Shown in pieces: positions 8,106 through 16,923 of a DNA stretch of 64,000 nucleotides (position 1 is its first letter; each line of letters starts with the position of its first letter). A program made the position numbers and the translations under genes. The stretch is taken from NCBI RefSeq assembly GCF_001610975.1, contig NZ_CP013342.1:930001-994000 (forward strand). The letters are read 5' to 3'. This DNA comes from Sphingopyxis terrae subsp. terrae NBRC 15098. GTDB lineage: Bacteria; Pseudomonadota; Alphaproteobacteria; Sphingomonadales; Sphingomonadaceae. Under the pieces are notes generated by a model, which made no database searches, had not been told where the DNA came from, and saw only the letters and a list, made by a program, of their open reading frames with translations.

Positions 8106-11100
8106 TCAATTATCTTCGGAATCCTCTTCGATGATCGTCCAAAACTCCTTGTAGCTACGATGTATTTCAACGCGGCCGATAAGCGCCCGGTTCGCGTTCG
8201 CATATTCGAGCTTCGAGGGAGTATCGAACCCTTTACGGATGGCTGCCGAGAGGCCCTGCAATATGCCCGGGCTCATTGTCAGCTGCTGCTCCGGCAATTT
8301 AAGTTCTTCGGTGAGGCGAGCAACAACGCCCGCGATGAATGAAAGGCTACGCGGCACGATGGTGCCAGCAAACTCCCTGGCGCGGCCGAGCTGCCATTCC
8401 GCCGTTTTCGTTCCATCGGGATTGCCACCAAGCTTCCGTTCGATCGCGTTGAGCGGTTCACCGGCGATCCAGGCTTGCGCAGCCGGACGCAGGCGCTCGA
8501 TCGCTTCGAGATCGACGGCCCGCTCGCTATGGCGCCCGATGGCCGCATTGATCGCACGCTGTGTATCGACAAAGAGATCGTGACGCGCGTCGGTGTCCGC
8601 CTTCAGCCAATCAAGCATCCAGTCGAGCCAGCCGGCTATGGTTTCGGGAAGTGCTCCTGAATCGGCAAGCAGCCGCAGGCGCAGCCTGTCGAGCAGATCG
8701 ATCGCGAGACCACTCTGTGAAGCCAGCAACACCGCTTTCTCGTCGGGCACCTTCTCAACGACGGCGCGGGCCGCGCTCCACAGAAGGCCTACCTTGGCCA
8801 TATATGTTGCTTCTTCGTCCTGCTTACGGGCGCGACTGGCTGCAAAAGATCGCACGAGGAGATTGGTTGGCGCGATAGCGTCGCCGTCGGCTGCGCTGAG
8901 CGCCGCGACGCGGTTGATGGTGTATCGAACATCCCGATCTTCCAAATGGCCCGCCATCACACGATCGAGAACGGTTTCTAGCGGATCGACGATCGTGATG
9001 CACCGATCGTCTTCGGGCAGCACCGATCGAAGCTTGTTGCGGAGTTTCTTGCTGAGATCGCTCCCCGGACTGAATTTAATGAGCGGCTCGGGAATGAGAA
9101 GGACAACCCCGTTTGCAAGATGCCCGGCGCGTCCGGCTCGTGCTGCGGCATTGAGAAGCTCGTGCGCTTCGAGATCCTCACGCTCGCCGTCATCACCGCT
9201 GCGCTTGTCGCCGGCAAGGATCGCAAGCTCGGCTGGAAGATTGAGGCCTTGTGCTAAGGTTGGCGTCGCCACAATGACTTGCGCACCGCTTCGCCGCTTG
9301 AACAATTGTTCAGCCAGCATCCGCTCGAGACGAAGCATCGCTGCATTATGTGGGACCGCGCCATACCCCTCGTTCCCGAAAATCGCGTGTCGCGCGTCCC
9401 CCAGCTCCAAGCCGATTGCATCGAGGAGCCGCCGATCGTCCGCATTGAGTCGCACTGCCTCCAAATGCTCGGCAATATCGGCGGCCGTGCGAACCGCGTC
9501 GGCTTTCGTGTTGACGAAAATGATCGTCTTCAGTCCCGCGTCGCAGGCACCGCGCGCGATTGCAGCCGCGGTCTTGTTCGAATTCGGCGTCGCCCAAATC
9601 CGGTTGCCATCTGTATTCCCGGCCAATTCCAATGCGCCGTCGGTCACCCGCGTCAGACTAACCGCAGGTTTTCCCCGCATCCAATTATGCTGCAGGCCCC
9701 ACAGCACCCAAGGCTTTGCGACAAGCTTGCGCCTCGCCGCCGCGCGAAGCCCTAAGGACTTTTTGCCCTTGGCCACGTCGAGCGCGACCTGAGTCGAAAC
9801 AGCTGCGCTTTCGACCGCATCGATATCGTCCGCGTCATAGACTACCACCCCACGCGCCTGCCGGCTCGGTTTCCATAAAAGATCGACCGCCTCGCACGGT
9901 CGCTCGGTGAGTTCCGCGATCCACTCTGCAAGCTCGTCGCCGTTCTTGAGCATTGCCGAAAGGAGAAGAAGGTCCGCATCGGGGGCCGCGGCTTGGAAAG
10001 CTAGCAGGCACAGCATTGAATCGAGCGCGCGGCCTATCTTCCGCGACGGGCTAAGAAGATGGCACTCGTCGAACACGAGCAGCCCGACCTGTGCGAACGC
10101 CTTGGGCGCAAACGACAGCATCGCGAGACAGCGTTCGGGCGTCATGACCTCGATATTCTGGAGCTGCGCGTCGTCAAGAAGAAGGGCGTCGAAATCACTG
10201 GAAATCTCGAGCTGGAATTCGTCGGCAGGGAATAGAGCCTGAAGGTCGGTCGTGAGTTGATCGACAAGCGCGTGCGTCGGCGCGAGAAAGATGACCTTCT
10301 TTCCGCGCGCTAGAGTTCCGGCGATCTTTAGAACGCTGACAGTCGTTTTGCCTGCCCCGGTTGGCAGGACGAGCACCGCCGACTTTCCCGTTTGCTCGAA
10401 GCCTCGCCCGATTGCCTCCCGATGATTGCGCCAGACATAGGGCGTGCTCTTCGCTCGAAACCCCAGCCAACGCTTCCAGAAGCCCGTATCGGCACCGGCA
10501 GGCGCCGGAAGTCGGGTAAGAGAGGCTTCGGCAATACCACGCGATGCTGAGAGGAGGAGCGATGCGAGGTGCGCGGGACCTGCGTAATGAACCGTAAGGC
10601 CGATCGATCGGAAATCGGCGGGCTCGCCAAGGCCGGAGCCGGAAACGCTGCGTTCATTAGCGGAAGAGCAATAGGCCTGAACCTTCCGGAACAGGGTCTG
10701 CGCTGCTTCAAGTTCGTCATCTTCGGTCTCGATCGCCAACATGTGACGCGCGAGGTGTTCGATACCCCGAGACAGGGTTGCAAGTAGGACGGTGAATGCC
10801 CTGCTTTCGAGCCGCCGCGGGGGTGGCCGCGTAGGCTCTCTTTTCTGGTCGCGCGCCGCCCGCTCGGTGATCGCATGCAAGTCCCCGCGCGCCAGCTGTC
10901 GCACAAGACGCGTGATCTCGCCCACCTCGGGCAAGACCCTCGACTCGGCGAGCTCGACGATCGCCGTGCCCGCTTCGTGCGCGTCGGCATATTGCTCGGC
11001 TGACAAAAAGAGCAATGCCGCGGCCACCGAAGCATCGACCCCGTCGCGATCCACCGGCATGGCCGGGGCCAGCATCTTGTTCTGCGGCGAAAGCTGCTGA

Positions 11101-11384
11101 GGCCGTCTCCGCGCCAATATCTGCTGGGCGGTTCCCGCCACAAACGCCGCCGCGCGGCGCATCTCTTCATCCTCCTCAATCGACGCGACGATCTCATACA
11201 CGTCAGCGATACGCTCGACCGGCCAAGCCTCATCGCGCGCGACGTCGACCGTTTCCTCTCCCTCGAGGCGCTGCGACACCAATGCCGCATAATGCCGCGT
11301 CAGCATCGCAGGCAGATCGCTGGCGTCGAGCCCGGGCAAATCAGGGGCCGCGGCGAGCAGCGCGGCCGTGCGACTATCAAACAT
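8106..11384 (-). CDS. superfamily 2 DEAD/DEAH-type helicase, HamB-like
   Basis: A 1092-residue protein. The first 290 residues are a helical accessory region. The helicase core follows: Q-like region YVWRNHREAI, motif I PTGAGKT (about 341-347), motif II DECH (about 439-442), motif III LSAM (about 475), motif V ATPTLAQGLNLP (about 706-717) and motif VI AARAGRAG (about 748-755), then a long C-terminal helical part. Motif VI keeps the arginine finger in an unusual R-A-G-R-A-G form. ATG 11384 overlaps the stop of the nuclease gene by 8 bases (ATGTTTGA), so the two are translationally coupled. A helicase of this size coupled to a small ExK nuclease matches the two-gene Hachiman anti-phage layout. 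Other SF2 defence helicases remain possible. Confidence 0.85.
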   Translation of the reverse strand: MFDSRTAALLAAAPDLPGLDASDLPAMLTRHYAALVSQRLEGEETVDVARDEAWPVERIADVYEIVASIEEDEEMRRAAAFVAGTAQQILARRRPQQLSPQNKMLAPAMPVDRDGVDASVAAALLFLSAEQYADAHEAGTAIVELAESRVLPEVGEITRLVRQLARGDLHAITERAARDQKREPTRPPPRRLESRAFTVLLATLSRGIEHLARHMLAIETEDDELEAAQTLFRKVQAYCSSANERSVSGSGLGEPADFRSIGLTVHYAGPAHLASLLLSASRGIAEASLTRLPAPAGADTGFWKRWLGFRAKSTPYVWRNHREAIGRGFEQTGKSAVLVLPTGAGKTTVSVLKIAGTLARGKKVIFLAPTHALVDQLTTDLQALFPADEFQLEISSDFDALLLDDAQLQNIEVMTPERCLAMLSFAPKAFAQVGLLVFDECHLLSPSRKIGRALDSMLCLLAFQAAAPDADLLLLSAMLKNGDELAEWIAELTERPCEAVDLLWKPSRQARGVVVYDADDIDAVESAAVSTQVALDVAKGKKSLGLRAAARRKLVAKPWVLWGLQHNWMRGKPAVSLTRVTDGALELAGNTDGNRIWATPNSNKTAAAIARGACDAGLKTIIFVNTKADAVRTAADIAEHLEAVRLNADDRRLLDAIGLELGDARHAIFGNEGYGAVPHNAAMLRLERMLAEQLFKRRSGAQVIVATPTLAQGLNLPAELAILAGDKRSGDDGEREDLEAHELLNAAARAGRAGHLANGVVLLIPEPLIKFSPGSDLSKKLRNKLRSVLPEDDRCITIVDPLETVLDRVMAGHLEDRDVRYTINRVAALSAADGDAIAPTNLLVRSFAASRARKQDEEATYMAKVGLLWSAARAVVEKVPDEKAVLLASQSGLAIDLLDRLRLRLLADSGALPETIAGWLDWMLDWLKADTDARHDLFVDTQRAINAAIGRHSERAVDLEAIERLRPAAQAWIAGEPLNAIERKLGGNPDGTKTAEWQLGRAREFAGTIVPRSLSFIAGVVARLTEELKLPEQQLTMSPGILQGLSAAIRKGFDTPSKLEYANANRALIGRVEIHRSYKEFWTIIEEDSEDN

Positions 11385-12183
11385 CGTCGTCCTCGTCGTC
11401 TGCCGCAAACTGCTGTTCGAAATCGTCGAGCGCGGAGATCACATGCCGGGCAAGCCCGTCGAACCATCGTCTTACATGGCTGTCGATCACAAAGGTCACG
11501 CCGATACGCTGGCGTTGCTCGATACCATCCAGTTTTGAATAGCCTTTGAACAATGCCGCGCGCGCAGGCGCATCGTCGACACCCACCGTCGTGAGCGCAG
11601 CGCGATAGCTGCGATATTTCGGATCGAGCACGCGTGCCGCGGCCTTGGTCGCCCGCGTCCCGTCCAGCCCGCTTTCGCGGATCAGCGCAGCGGCATTAGC
11701 CACCAGATCGCGCCCGCGCTTGTTCGCGTGATGCTCACCAAATGCGCGGAGAACGTCCCGTCGAAACAGGGTTCTTGCCATTGCCGTGCATTTGTCCTCG
11801 CAGATCGTCGCATTGACGACCTCTGGCTTTTCAGCATGCAGCGTGACGATCAAGCCATCGAGGCCATGCGAGGTTGCATCGAGATGGGGGTCCTTCAGAA
11901 AGGATCGCGCGTCGAGATTCTGGCGCGCCGCAATCCACGAAATGCATTCGAAGAGAAAGCCGTCGCGATGAGCTCGCGACGCGAGGCGCTGGCGGAAAGT
12001 GGTGCCCCGAATGCCCATCTGCGCCCTTGCCGCGGCAACCAGCTCCGCGTGGGAATAAGCCGCACTGTCAGGTTCGAGATCTTCGATGATCCGCGCTGCA
12101 TGATGGACCTGCCCCAGCGCGATAACCGCGATGACGCGCGCAAGCTTCTTTTTCTTCGGCACCGTCCAGCGGATGCCGGTCAC
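11377..12183 (-). CDS. putative HamA-like (DUF1837) nuclease partner of the helicase
   Basis: A protein of about 268 residues. Residues 73-135 read GFLFECISW, HGLDGLIV and ICEDKCT: a conserved Glu, Asp109 in GLDGL, and Glu129-x-Lys131. This is the D...ExK arrangement of the PD-(D/E)XK-type effector domain found in HamA/DUF1837 and Cap4-like nucleases. The GTG start at 12183 is uncertain; the frame stays open to a TAG near 12225 and conserved-looking residues (NVIDAAHVEIDDD) precede the GTG, so a start at a rare codon further up is possible. The stop overlaps the helicase start. Homology to HamA is inferred from motif order and gene partner, not from an alignment. Confidence 0.65.
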   Translation of the reverse strand: MTGIRWTVPKKKKLARVIAVIALGQVHHAARIIEDLEPDSAAYSHAELVAAARAQMGIRGTTFRQRLASRAHRDGFLFECISWIAARQNLDARSFLKDPHLDATSHGLDGLIVTLHAEKPEVVNATICEDKCTAMARTLFRRDVLRAFGEHHANKRGRDLVANAAALIRESGLDGTRATKAAARVLDPKYRSYRAALTTVGVDDAPARAALFKGYSKLDGIEQRQRIGVTFVIDSHVRRWFDGLARHVISALDDFEQQFAADDEDDDV

Positions 12184-12465
12184 ATCGTCGTCGATCTCGA
12201 CATGTGCAGCATCAATAACGTTCAGCTTCTATCCCCGGATCGATCTTTCAGCATTCGCTTCTGCGGGGCGATGACTTTCACGCTTCGCATATAGTATCGC
12301 CTCCGCCAACTCCATCCCGCCAGCCACACGCCGAAAAATCCCTGCGCAGGTTCAAGTATAAAATTCGTAAAAATCTGCAATCTATCTTCCATTGCATTGT
12401 GTATTATTTGGTTTGTCAATGGCGACAATCTTTTCGCCATAAGATAGCCAAGGCGCTCTATGAAG

Positions 12466-13881
12466 TTACAGGGCTCGCAAAACTCGGAAAATTTCGACCA
12501 TCGCGAGGCTATCGAGCTTGCAATAATTTTTGAGTTCGGTGGCTAGGCGGGTCCGCTCTGCTGGATCGGACGTCTCGACCATATGGATCCACGCTTCCAT
12601 CGCCCCGGCTCCATCATGCACCGCGCTCGGATCATACTGTAGATGTGGGCAGAGGATGGGCAGCACTTTCTTAATCGATGTCGAACCCCCAAATCCGGGG
12701 TGGACATAATGCGCCTTGAATGGATCCATGAGATCGACTGTTCGCTCGTTTATCCCGGCAAGAAACGCCGCGGCGTCGGGCAGGAGATCTGCCATGCGGT
12801 CGTTGCATCCCTTCTCAAAGCTTTTGTTCCATACAATCGCGCTTCCCTCGTCCATGAAGGCCGCGCGCATGGCCGCTACGAGATCGGCCTGCTGGCCTGG
12901 TCCGTCTGCCAGAAACTCGGCGTGTTCAAGCCTGCCGTCGGCCGCCAGCCGATGGAGCGAGAATTGGACCGGCATGGCTTGCTGCGGCTGGTGTCCGTCG
13001 GCGATCGGAACGGCGGCGGCGAAGGTCTCATAATCGTAAAAATGGAGCGGCCACTGCAGGGGCTCAAGAAAGGCGCCGATCGCCTCGTGGTCGATCAGCG
13101 GCTCCCCTGACGCGAGCGCACGCCAGATCGGCAGCTGCGCCGGGGTCACATCCTTTTCCGTGACATGGTCGATGGCAAGGCGCTGCTCGCTGTCGAGCGT
13201 CTCAAGTCGCTTTCGCGAGATACGAGGCAGCAAATAGGCCGAGTTTTCGGGGATATCGGGATTGAAATAAGCAAAGGATGCACAGTGGCCCGCCTTACCG
13301 ATGTGTCGACAGGTGCATCCCTGCTCGTCGATCAGATCGACTCTGATGAGGGCAATCGCCGCTTCGATCTCCTCATTGATCCCGGCTGATCGTGCTCGCA
13401 CCTCGGACGTGACGTCGACGATCACGAGCAGCGCTGCAGGATCGATGGCGCCGTCGCGCGCATATTCTCCGTTCACATGCATGATATAAACCGAGCGCAC
13501 ACTAACCCCCGAGCGCTCGGCCACCAAGGTTTGGAAGCAAGCGTCGTCGACATGGTCCTGCCCGCTGCTGCTCTTCAAAGACGTCGACCCCTTAATTTCG
13601 TAAAGGTCGATCACGCCTCCGCCAAGATCGTGGACGAGATCCGCGCGTGCATAGAGCGAGCCTGCGTCAAAGACCCGCTGGAAGGTGCAGTCGTCATGAT
13701 GGGGCCATGTTGCGACGAGCTTTTTCGCTTGGGCTTCGACCAAATATCCGTCCGCCATGAGCATGCGATCGAAGGCGCTGGGCGCCGGCCAGTTCACGGC
13801 GTCGCGCTTGCGGTGTTTCAACCACCACCCCTTGGCGCAGCTTCGATACTCAAGAAAATCCGATTTGCTGATCTGAATCAT
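12466..13881 (-). CDS. DUF2779 protein: Cas4-like nuclease fused to DEDD exonuclease
   Basis: A 471-residue two-domain protein. The N-terminal half has a Cas4/RecB-like nuclease core: Asp81 in ARADLV and Glu95-x-Lys97 in YEIKGS. Four cysteines are placed as in Cas4 iron-sulphur nucleases: Cys15 far upstream, then Cys189, Cys191 and Cys200 (CTCRHIGKAGHC). The C-terminal half (about 270-471) is the DUF2779 domain, an RNase H-like fold with Asp283/Glu285 in FYDYETF and a late Asp457 in CKLDSLAM. Good ribosome site (AAGGGGAC) before ATG 13881. It is transcribed towards the nuclease-helicase pair with a gap of 282 bases, part of it AT-rich (about 12340-12430), where the pair's own promoter may lie. 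Confidence 0.85.
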   Translation of the reverse strand: MIQISKSDFLEYRSCAKGWWLKHRKRDAVNWPAPSAFDRMLMADGYLVEAQAKKLVATWPHHDDCTFQRVFDAGSLYARADLVHDLGGGVIDLYEIKGSTSLKSSSGQDHVDDACFQTLVAERSGVSVRSVYIMHVNGEYARDGAIDPAALLVIVDVTSEVRARSAGINEEIEAAIALIRVDLIDEQGCTCRHIGKAGHCASFAYFNPDIPENSAYLLPRISRKRLETLDSEQRLAIDHVTEKDVTPAQLPIWRALASGEPLIDHEAIGAFLEPLQWPLHFYDYETFAAAVPIADGHQPQQAMPVQFSLHRLAADGRLEHAEFLADGPGQQADLVAAMRAAFMDEGSAIVWNKSFEKGCNDRMADLLPDAAAFLAGINERTVDLMDPFKAHYVHPGFGGSTSIKKVLPILCPHLQYDPSAVHDGAGAMEAWIHMVETSDPAERTRLATELKNYCKLDSLAMVEIFRVLRAL

Positions 13882-14112
13882 CGCCCCGTCCCCTTGCGAT
13901 CGCCCCTCCCCCCGATTTGTCGATCACGGCTGATCAACAGTCTAGCTTGATCCGGATGGATCGAGCACATTCCACCACAAATCGCCGGGTCATCCTATGG
14001 GAAATGCAGCTTATGTTCATTTCGGACCAAACGGCTAGCGGCCGAACGCGCCCAGCATTACCGCAGTTAAGCGGCAAGGACCGAAGTCTGCTTTGAGGCG
14101 CGTAGGACGAAA

Positions 14113-14961
14113 TCAAGCAGCCATCGCCCGACGACCTGCTTCGACAAGAAATCGTCGTCGTCGCGCTTGCAGTTCTGCAACATAGCCGCGTCCCTCGCGC
14201 AGCTCGATGATCCGGCGGAGGAGGCGGTCTGTGGCGACATTGATATTGGCGCGACCATCATGGCACCGCCGCCACCGTGCGAGTAGCAACGCAACGCCAA
14301 TGGTGTCGCATTCGCAGGCTTCCTGCACGGCATCCCACGCGCCCGCGTAAATGAGCCCCGTGACCGCAAACGCCGGTGCGGTCATCTTGGCCGGAATATC
14401 CAGCGCAGCTAACACCTCGGCCAGATGAATCGGCTTCATCTTGAACCCGCCGGTCACGATGCGAGCGAAATCGAGATGGCGAGCAGGATCATTGCCACCG
14501 AACGACAGCCAGCGCCAGCTGCGGGGAAGAGTCAGGCCGTGCTTGTAGGCGGCCATCATGATCAGCGGAATGTCGTGCACCATGCCCGCCCACGTCACGA
14601 GCTCGGCGTCTGGCCAGGTCTGCAGCAACTGGAACAGACCGGCCACGATCGCCCGCTCGTCATGGTCCGGCTGGCTCAGCGTCACGAACTGCGCGATATC
14701 CAGGTTACCGTCGGCATGCTCGGTGAGCACCATGATAGAGGCGGTGACGATGGTCTGGAACACCCAGCGCGGGCAGGTCAGTGGATCTTCGCTGCGCGTA
14801 TAACCGCGGCGCGCGGGCCGGTTGTTGTCGTTACCGGGGCTATACCTCTCCGTGGCCTGGTAACGGCGATGGCCGCTTTCATCGATGACGGCGGACTCGA
14901 CGTCCAGCACGATATAGCTGCGCGGTCGGCGTTCAACGCCGATACGGGGTTCGTATTTCAT
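14113..14961 (-). CDS. PolB-like 3'-5' exonuclease domain protein
   Basis: A 282-residue protein with an RNase H-like exonuclease pattern: Asp-x-Glu in VLDVESAVID (residues 20-22), a second acidic motif in WAGMVHDIPLI (about residue 128) and a late Asp in CECDTIGVALLLAR (about residue 219). The second motif is followed by LDFARIV, as in the predicted PolB-like exonuclease family (PF10108). The basic C-terminus (RRRRFLVEAGRR) may bind nucleic acid. AAGGA stands before ATG 14961. It is the second of three DEDD-type exonuclease proteins in 4.3 kb on this strand. Substrate unknown. Confidence 0.65.
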   Translation of the reverse strand: MKYEPRIGVERRPRSYIVLDVESAVIDESGHRRYQATERYSPGNDNNRPARRGYTRSEDPLTCPRWVFQTIVTASIMVLTEHADGNLDIAQFVTLSQPDHDERAIVAGLFQLLQTWPDAELVTWAGMVHDIPLIMMAAYKHGLTLPRSWRWLSFGGNDPARHLDFARIVTGGFKMKPIHLAEVLAALDIPAKMTAPAFAVTGLIYAGAWDAVQEACECDTIGVALLLARWRRCHDGRANINVATDRLLRRIIELREGRGYVAELQARRRRFLVEAGRRAMAA

Positions 14962-14980
14962 GGATATTTCCTTGGAATGC

Positions 14981-15001
14981 GCGGCAGGCTCGGCCTGCCG
15001 C
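14981..15001. repeat. 9-bp stem hairpin between minus-strand genes
   Basis: GCGGCAGGC, loop TCG, GCCTGCCGC: a perfect tight hairpin in the 86-base gap between two minus-strand genes. No T-run follows on the minus strand, so it could be an mRNA processing or stability element. Confidence 0.5.
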
Positions 15002-15047
15002 GATGTTCAATGGTTTGGAGAATGATGGGTGCCAAAACCGACCCAGA

Positions 15048-15548
15048 CTAATCGTCGCTGGAGCGCGGCTGGAACATGGCCGCCTTGATCCGAGAGCGCG
15101 TCTTGGCGGCGACGCGTTCTATGCGGGCCAAGGCTCGCCGATGTCCGCCCGCGATGTCGGAGGGCGCACCCGCCAGACACTCGAACGCGCCGTCGTTGCC
15201 GAGCCGGATCGCAACTTTTCCGCACTCCGACACCAGTATGACCGGCGCATTGTTGTCGCCGGACCAGGGTCGGCAGCGAAAGATGTGGATCAAATGCTGG
15301 TTGCGCATGACTGCCAGATATTCTCGCGGCTGGGACATGCCGACATGGGCCTGACCCGCATAAATGATGTCTTGGCCCAGCAGCATCGCGCGGAGAACCA
15401 GTTCGCGCACGATCCCGCCGTCGATCGCGCCACCGGTGCCGAACTCGATTGATGGAGTTAGCTTGTGGTCCGCCGGAAAGCCCATTTCGTGGCGCAGAGC
15501 CCAAGCGTGCTTCTCGTGCTGCAGCGCCTGCATCATGGTGTCGTTCAT
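15048..15548 (-). CDS. hypothetical protein, 166 aa
   Basis: A soluble protein of average composition (SIEFGTGGAIDGGIVREL, then RALARIERVAAKTRSRI and an acidic tail SSDD). AAGGA lies 7 bases before ATG 15548. I do not recognise a domain and see no signal peptide or membrane segment. It lies between two exonuclease genes on the same strand and is probably co-transcribed with the gene at 14113. This kind of unnamed gene is typical of sphingomonad plasmids and integrative elements. Confidence 0.7.
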   Translation of the reverse strand: MNDTMMQALQHEKHAWALRHEMGFPADHKLTPSIEFGTGGAIDGGIVRELVLRAMLLGQDIIYAGQAHVGMSQPREYLAVMRNQHLIHIFRCRPWSGDNNAPVILVSECGKVAIRLGNDGAFECLAGAPSDIAGGHRRALARIERVAAKTRSRIKAAMFQPRSSDD

Positions 15549-15558
15549 GCAATATTCC

Positions 15559-15747
15559 TTACTTTTGGGTGACGGCCGCTTTGGCCGGAGCCTTTTTCCG
15601 CTCTCTCACGGTGCTCAATCCCGCCGCATCGGCGGTGGCTTGCGCCTGTCGGCGCCATGCAATGGCCTGAGGCCGTCGATTTACCGGATGTTCAAAATTT
15701 GAGGCTAAGCCGCTCGCTGAAGGAAGAGATTGCGACCTCCCCTTCAT
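15559..15747 (-). CDS. possible small protein, 62 aa
   Basis: A basic 62-residue frame (MKGRSQSLPSASG ... KKAPAKAAVTQK) that ends 10 bases before the start of the 166-aa gene, so its end would sit where an upstream operon gene is expected. There is no clear ribosome site before ATG 15747 and no recognisable motif. It may be a chance frame. Confidence 0.3.
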   Translation of the reverse strand: MKGRSQSLPSASGLASNFEHPVNRRPQAIAWRRQAQATADAAGLSTVRERKKAPAKAAVTQK

Positions 15748-15820
15748 GCGAAGCGTTTTGGGATATGGACGCTCGCTGGCCTCGCTGCTGAGGGGGACCG
15801 GAGCAGCGAGGCCCTCCCAT

Positions 15821-16702
15821 CTATCGATAACGGGTATGCCAGCTGAGCTGGGTCACGCGCGGTGTGGCGCGAAGCTCGGCATCGCGCGAGAGCCATAGAG
15901 CCTCCGCCTCATGCGCCGCTTCAGCAATCTCGCGCCACCACACCTTTTCACGCGCATCCCAGCGATAACCGCGCGCCTTGAGAAGATGGCGTTTGTCGAA
16001 CGGCGCGCCCGTCGCCTCGATCCGCAGCGACGACTGCGCGGCCCGCGCAAGCAATTCCGCGATCAGCGCGCGCGCGCCGTCCGGACGATAGGTCAGCAGA
16101 TGCGCGAGACTGATCACATCGGCGTCCGCCCGGTGCCCGGTGCTGAAGTAACCCATCTGCATGAGGAGGTGACCGAGTTTTGCGCCATCGAACCCATGCG
16201 CCGCCCAATCGATTTCGCGCATCGAACAGGCCCAGGCATGCCCCTTGATCCCGGGCAACAGGCGTTCAACAATGGGAGCATCATAGGCCGCGTTGTGCGC
16301 GACAATCAGGTCAGAGCCACCGAGCAGTGCTTCCCAGCGCGGCACGTTCAGGCCCCTCCCTGCCACGTCGTCTTTCGATATTCCGGTCAGCCGCAGCACC
16401 TCGGCCGGGATCGGAATACCGGGATCGCGGAGGCCGCGAAGCGCTGTATCGATGGCGCGGATTTCTCCGGCTTCGTCGACCAGCACGACCGCGGCGGCGA
16501 TTTCGATGACCTTGGCGGTCTGGACATCGACCGAGGTTGTTTCGGTATCGACGATCGCTATGCGCCGCGTCCGTCCAATTGGCGGTCCGTCGTTCACAAG
16601 TTCGGCAATCGGCCGCACGCGCCGAAGGATGCGGACATCCGCGCACGACGCGCAGAGCCGCAGCGCCGCCTCGAACGAGGCGACGTCGTTATGGATGGTC
16701 AT
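15821..16702 (-). CDS. DnaQ-like DEDDh 3'-5' exonuclease
   Basis: A 293-residue protein. The exonuclease core (about residues 45-215) shows motif I IVDTETTSVD, motif II AHNAAYDAPIVE and motif III HRADADV with the catalytic His, so it is a complete DEDDh set as in the DNA polymerase III epsilon subunit. A C-terminal segment (about 245-265) reads LLKARGYRWDAREKVWWRE, a small Trp/Arg-rich module often attached to exonucleases and primases on mobile elements. The internal ATG 16702 was chosen for its AGGAG site. It is divergent from the gene at 16924. Confidence 0.85.
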   Translation of the reverse strand: MTIHNDVASFEAALRLCASCADVRILRRVRPIAELVNDGPPIGRTRRIAIVDTETTSVDVQTAKVIEIAAAVVLVDEAGEIRAIDTALRGLRDPGIPIPAEVLRLTGISKDDVAGRGLNVPRWEALLGGSDLIVAHNAAYDAPIVERLLPGIKGHAWACSMREIDWAAHGFDGAKLGHLLMQMGYFSTGHRADADVISLAHLLTYRPDGARALIAELLARAAQSSLRIEATGAPFDKRHLLKARGYRWDAREKVWWREIAEAAHEAEALWLSRDAELRATPRVTQLSWHTRYR

Positions 16703-16779
16703 GGATTTTCTCCTGTTTGCTAACCGCCGAGCGGAGGCGAAGCTTTTTCCTCCCCTCTTCACCCGGCTGCAGGAGACGC

Positions 16780-16809
16780 GGTCGCGGCAGCTTTTCCATC
16801 CCGAGCACA
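16780..16809 (+). repeat. 30-bp direct repeat, left copy
   Basis: 27 of 30 bases match 17764-17793; the central GCGGCAGCTTTTCCATCCCG is identical in both. The two copies flank the gene at 16924-17637, 984 bases apart. Confidence 0.8.
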
Positions 16810-16923
16810 CCCATGAAGCGTTCGCACTTTCTTCAGCGTCAATGCCTAAACCGGTAGCACGGCAGGTGGCACAAGTAAGGGAAGCCAGCTGGCCTTCGAA
16901 CCAAGCAAGATGGAGTTTCAGGC

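Noticed and set aside
12222..12440. Minus-strand frame of 72 codons before the nuclease gene
   Set aside because: Lies in the AT-rich promoter zone, with no motif or ribosome site.
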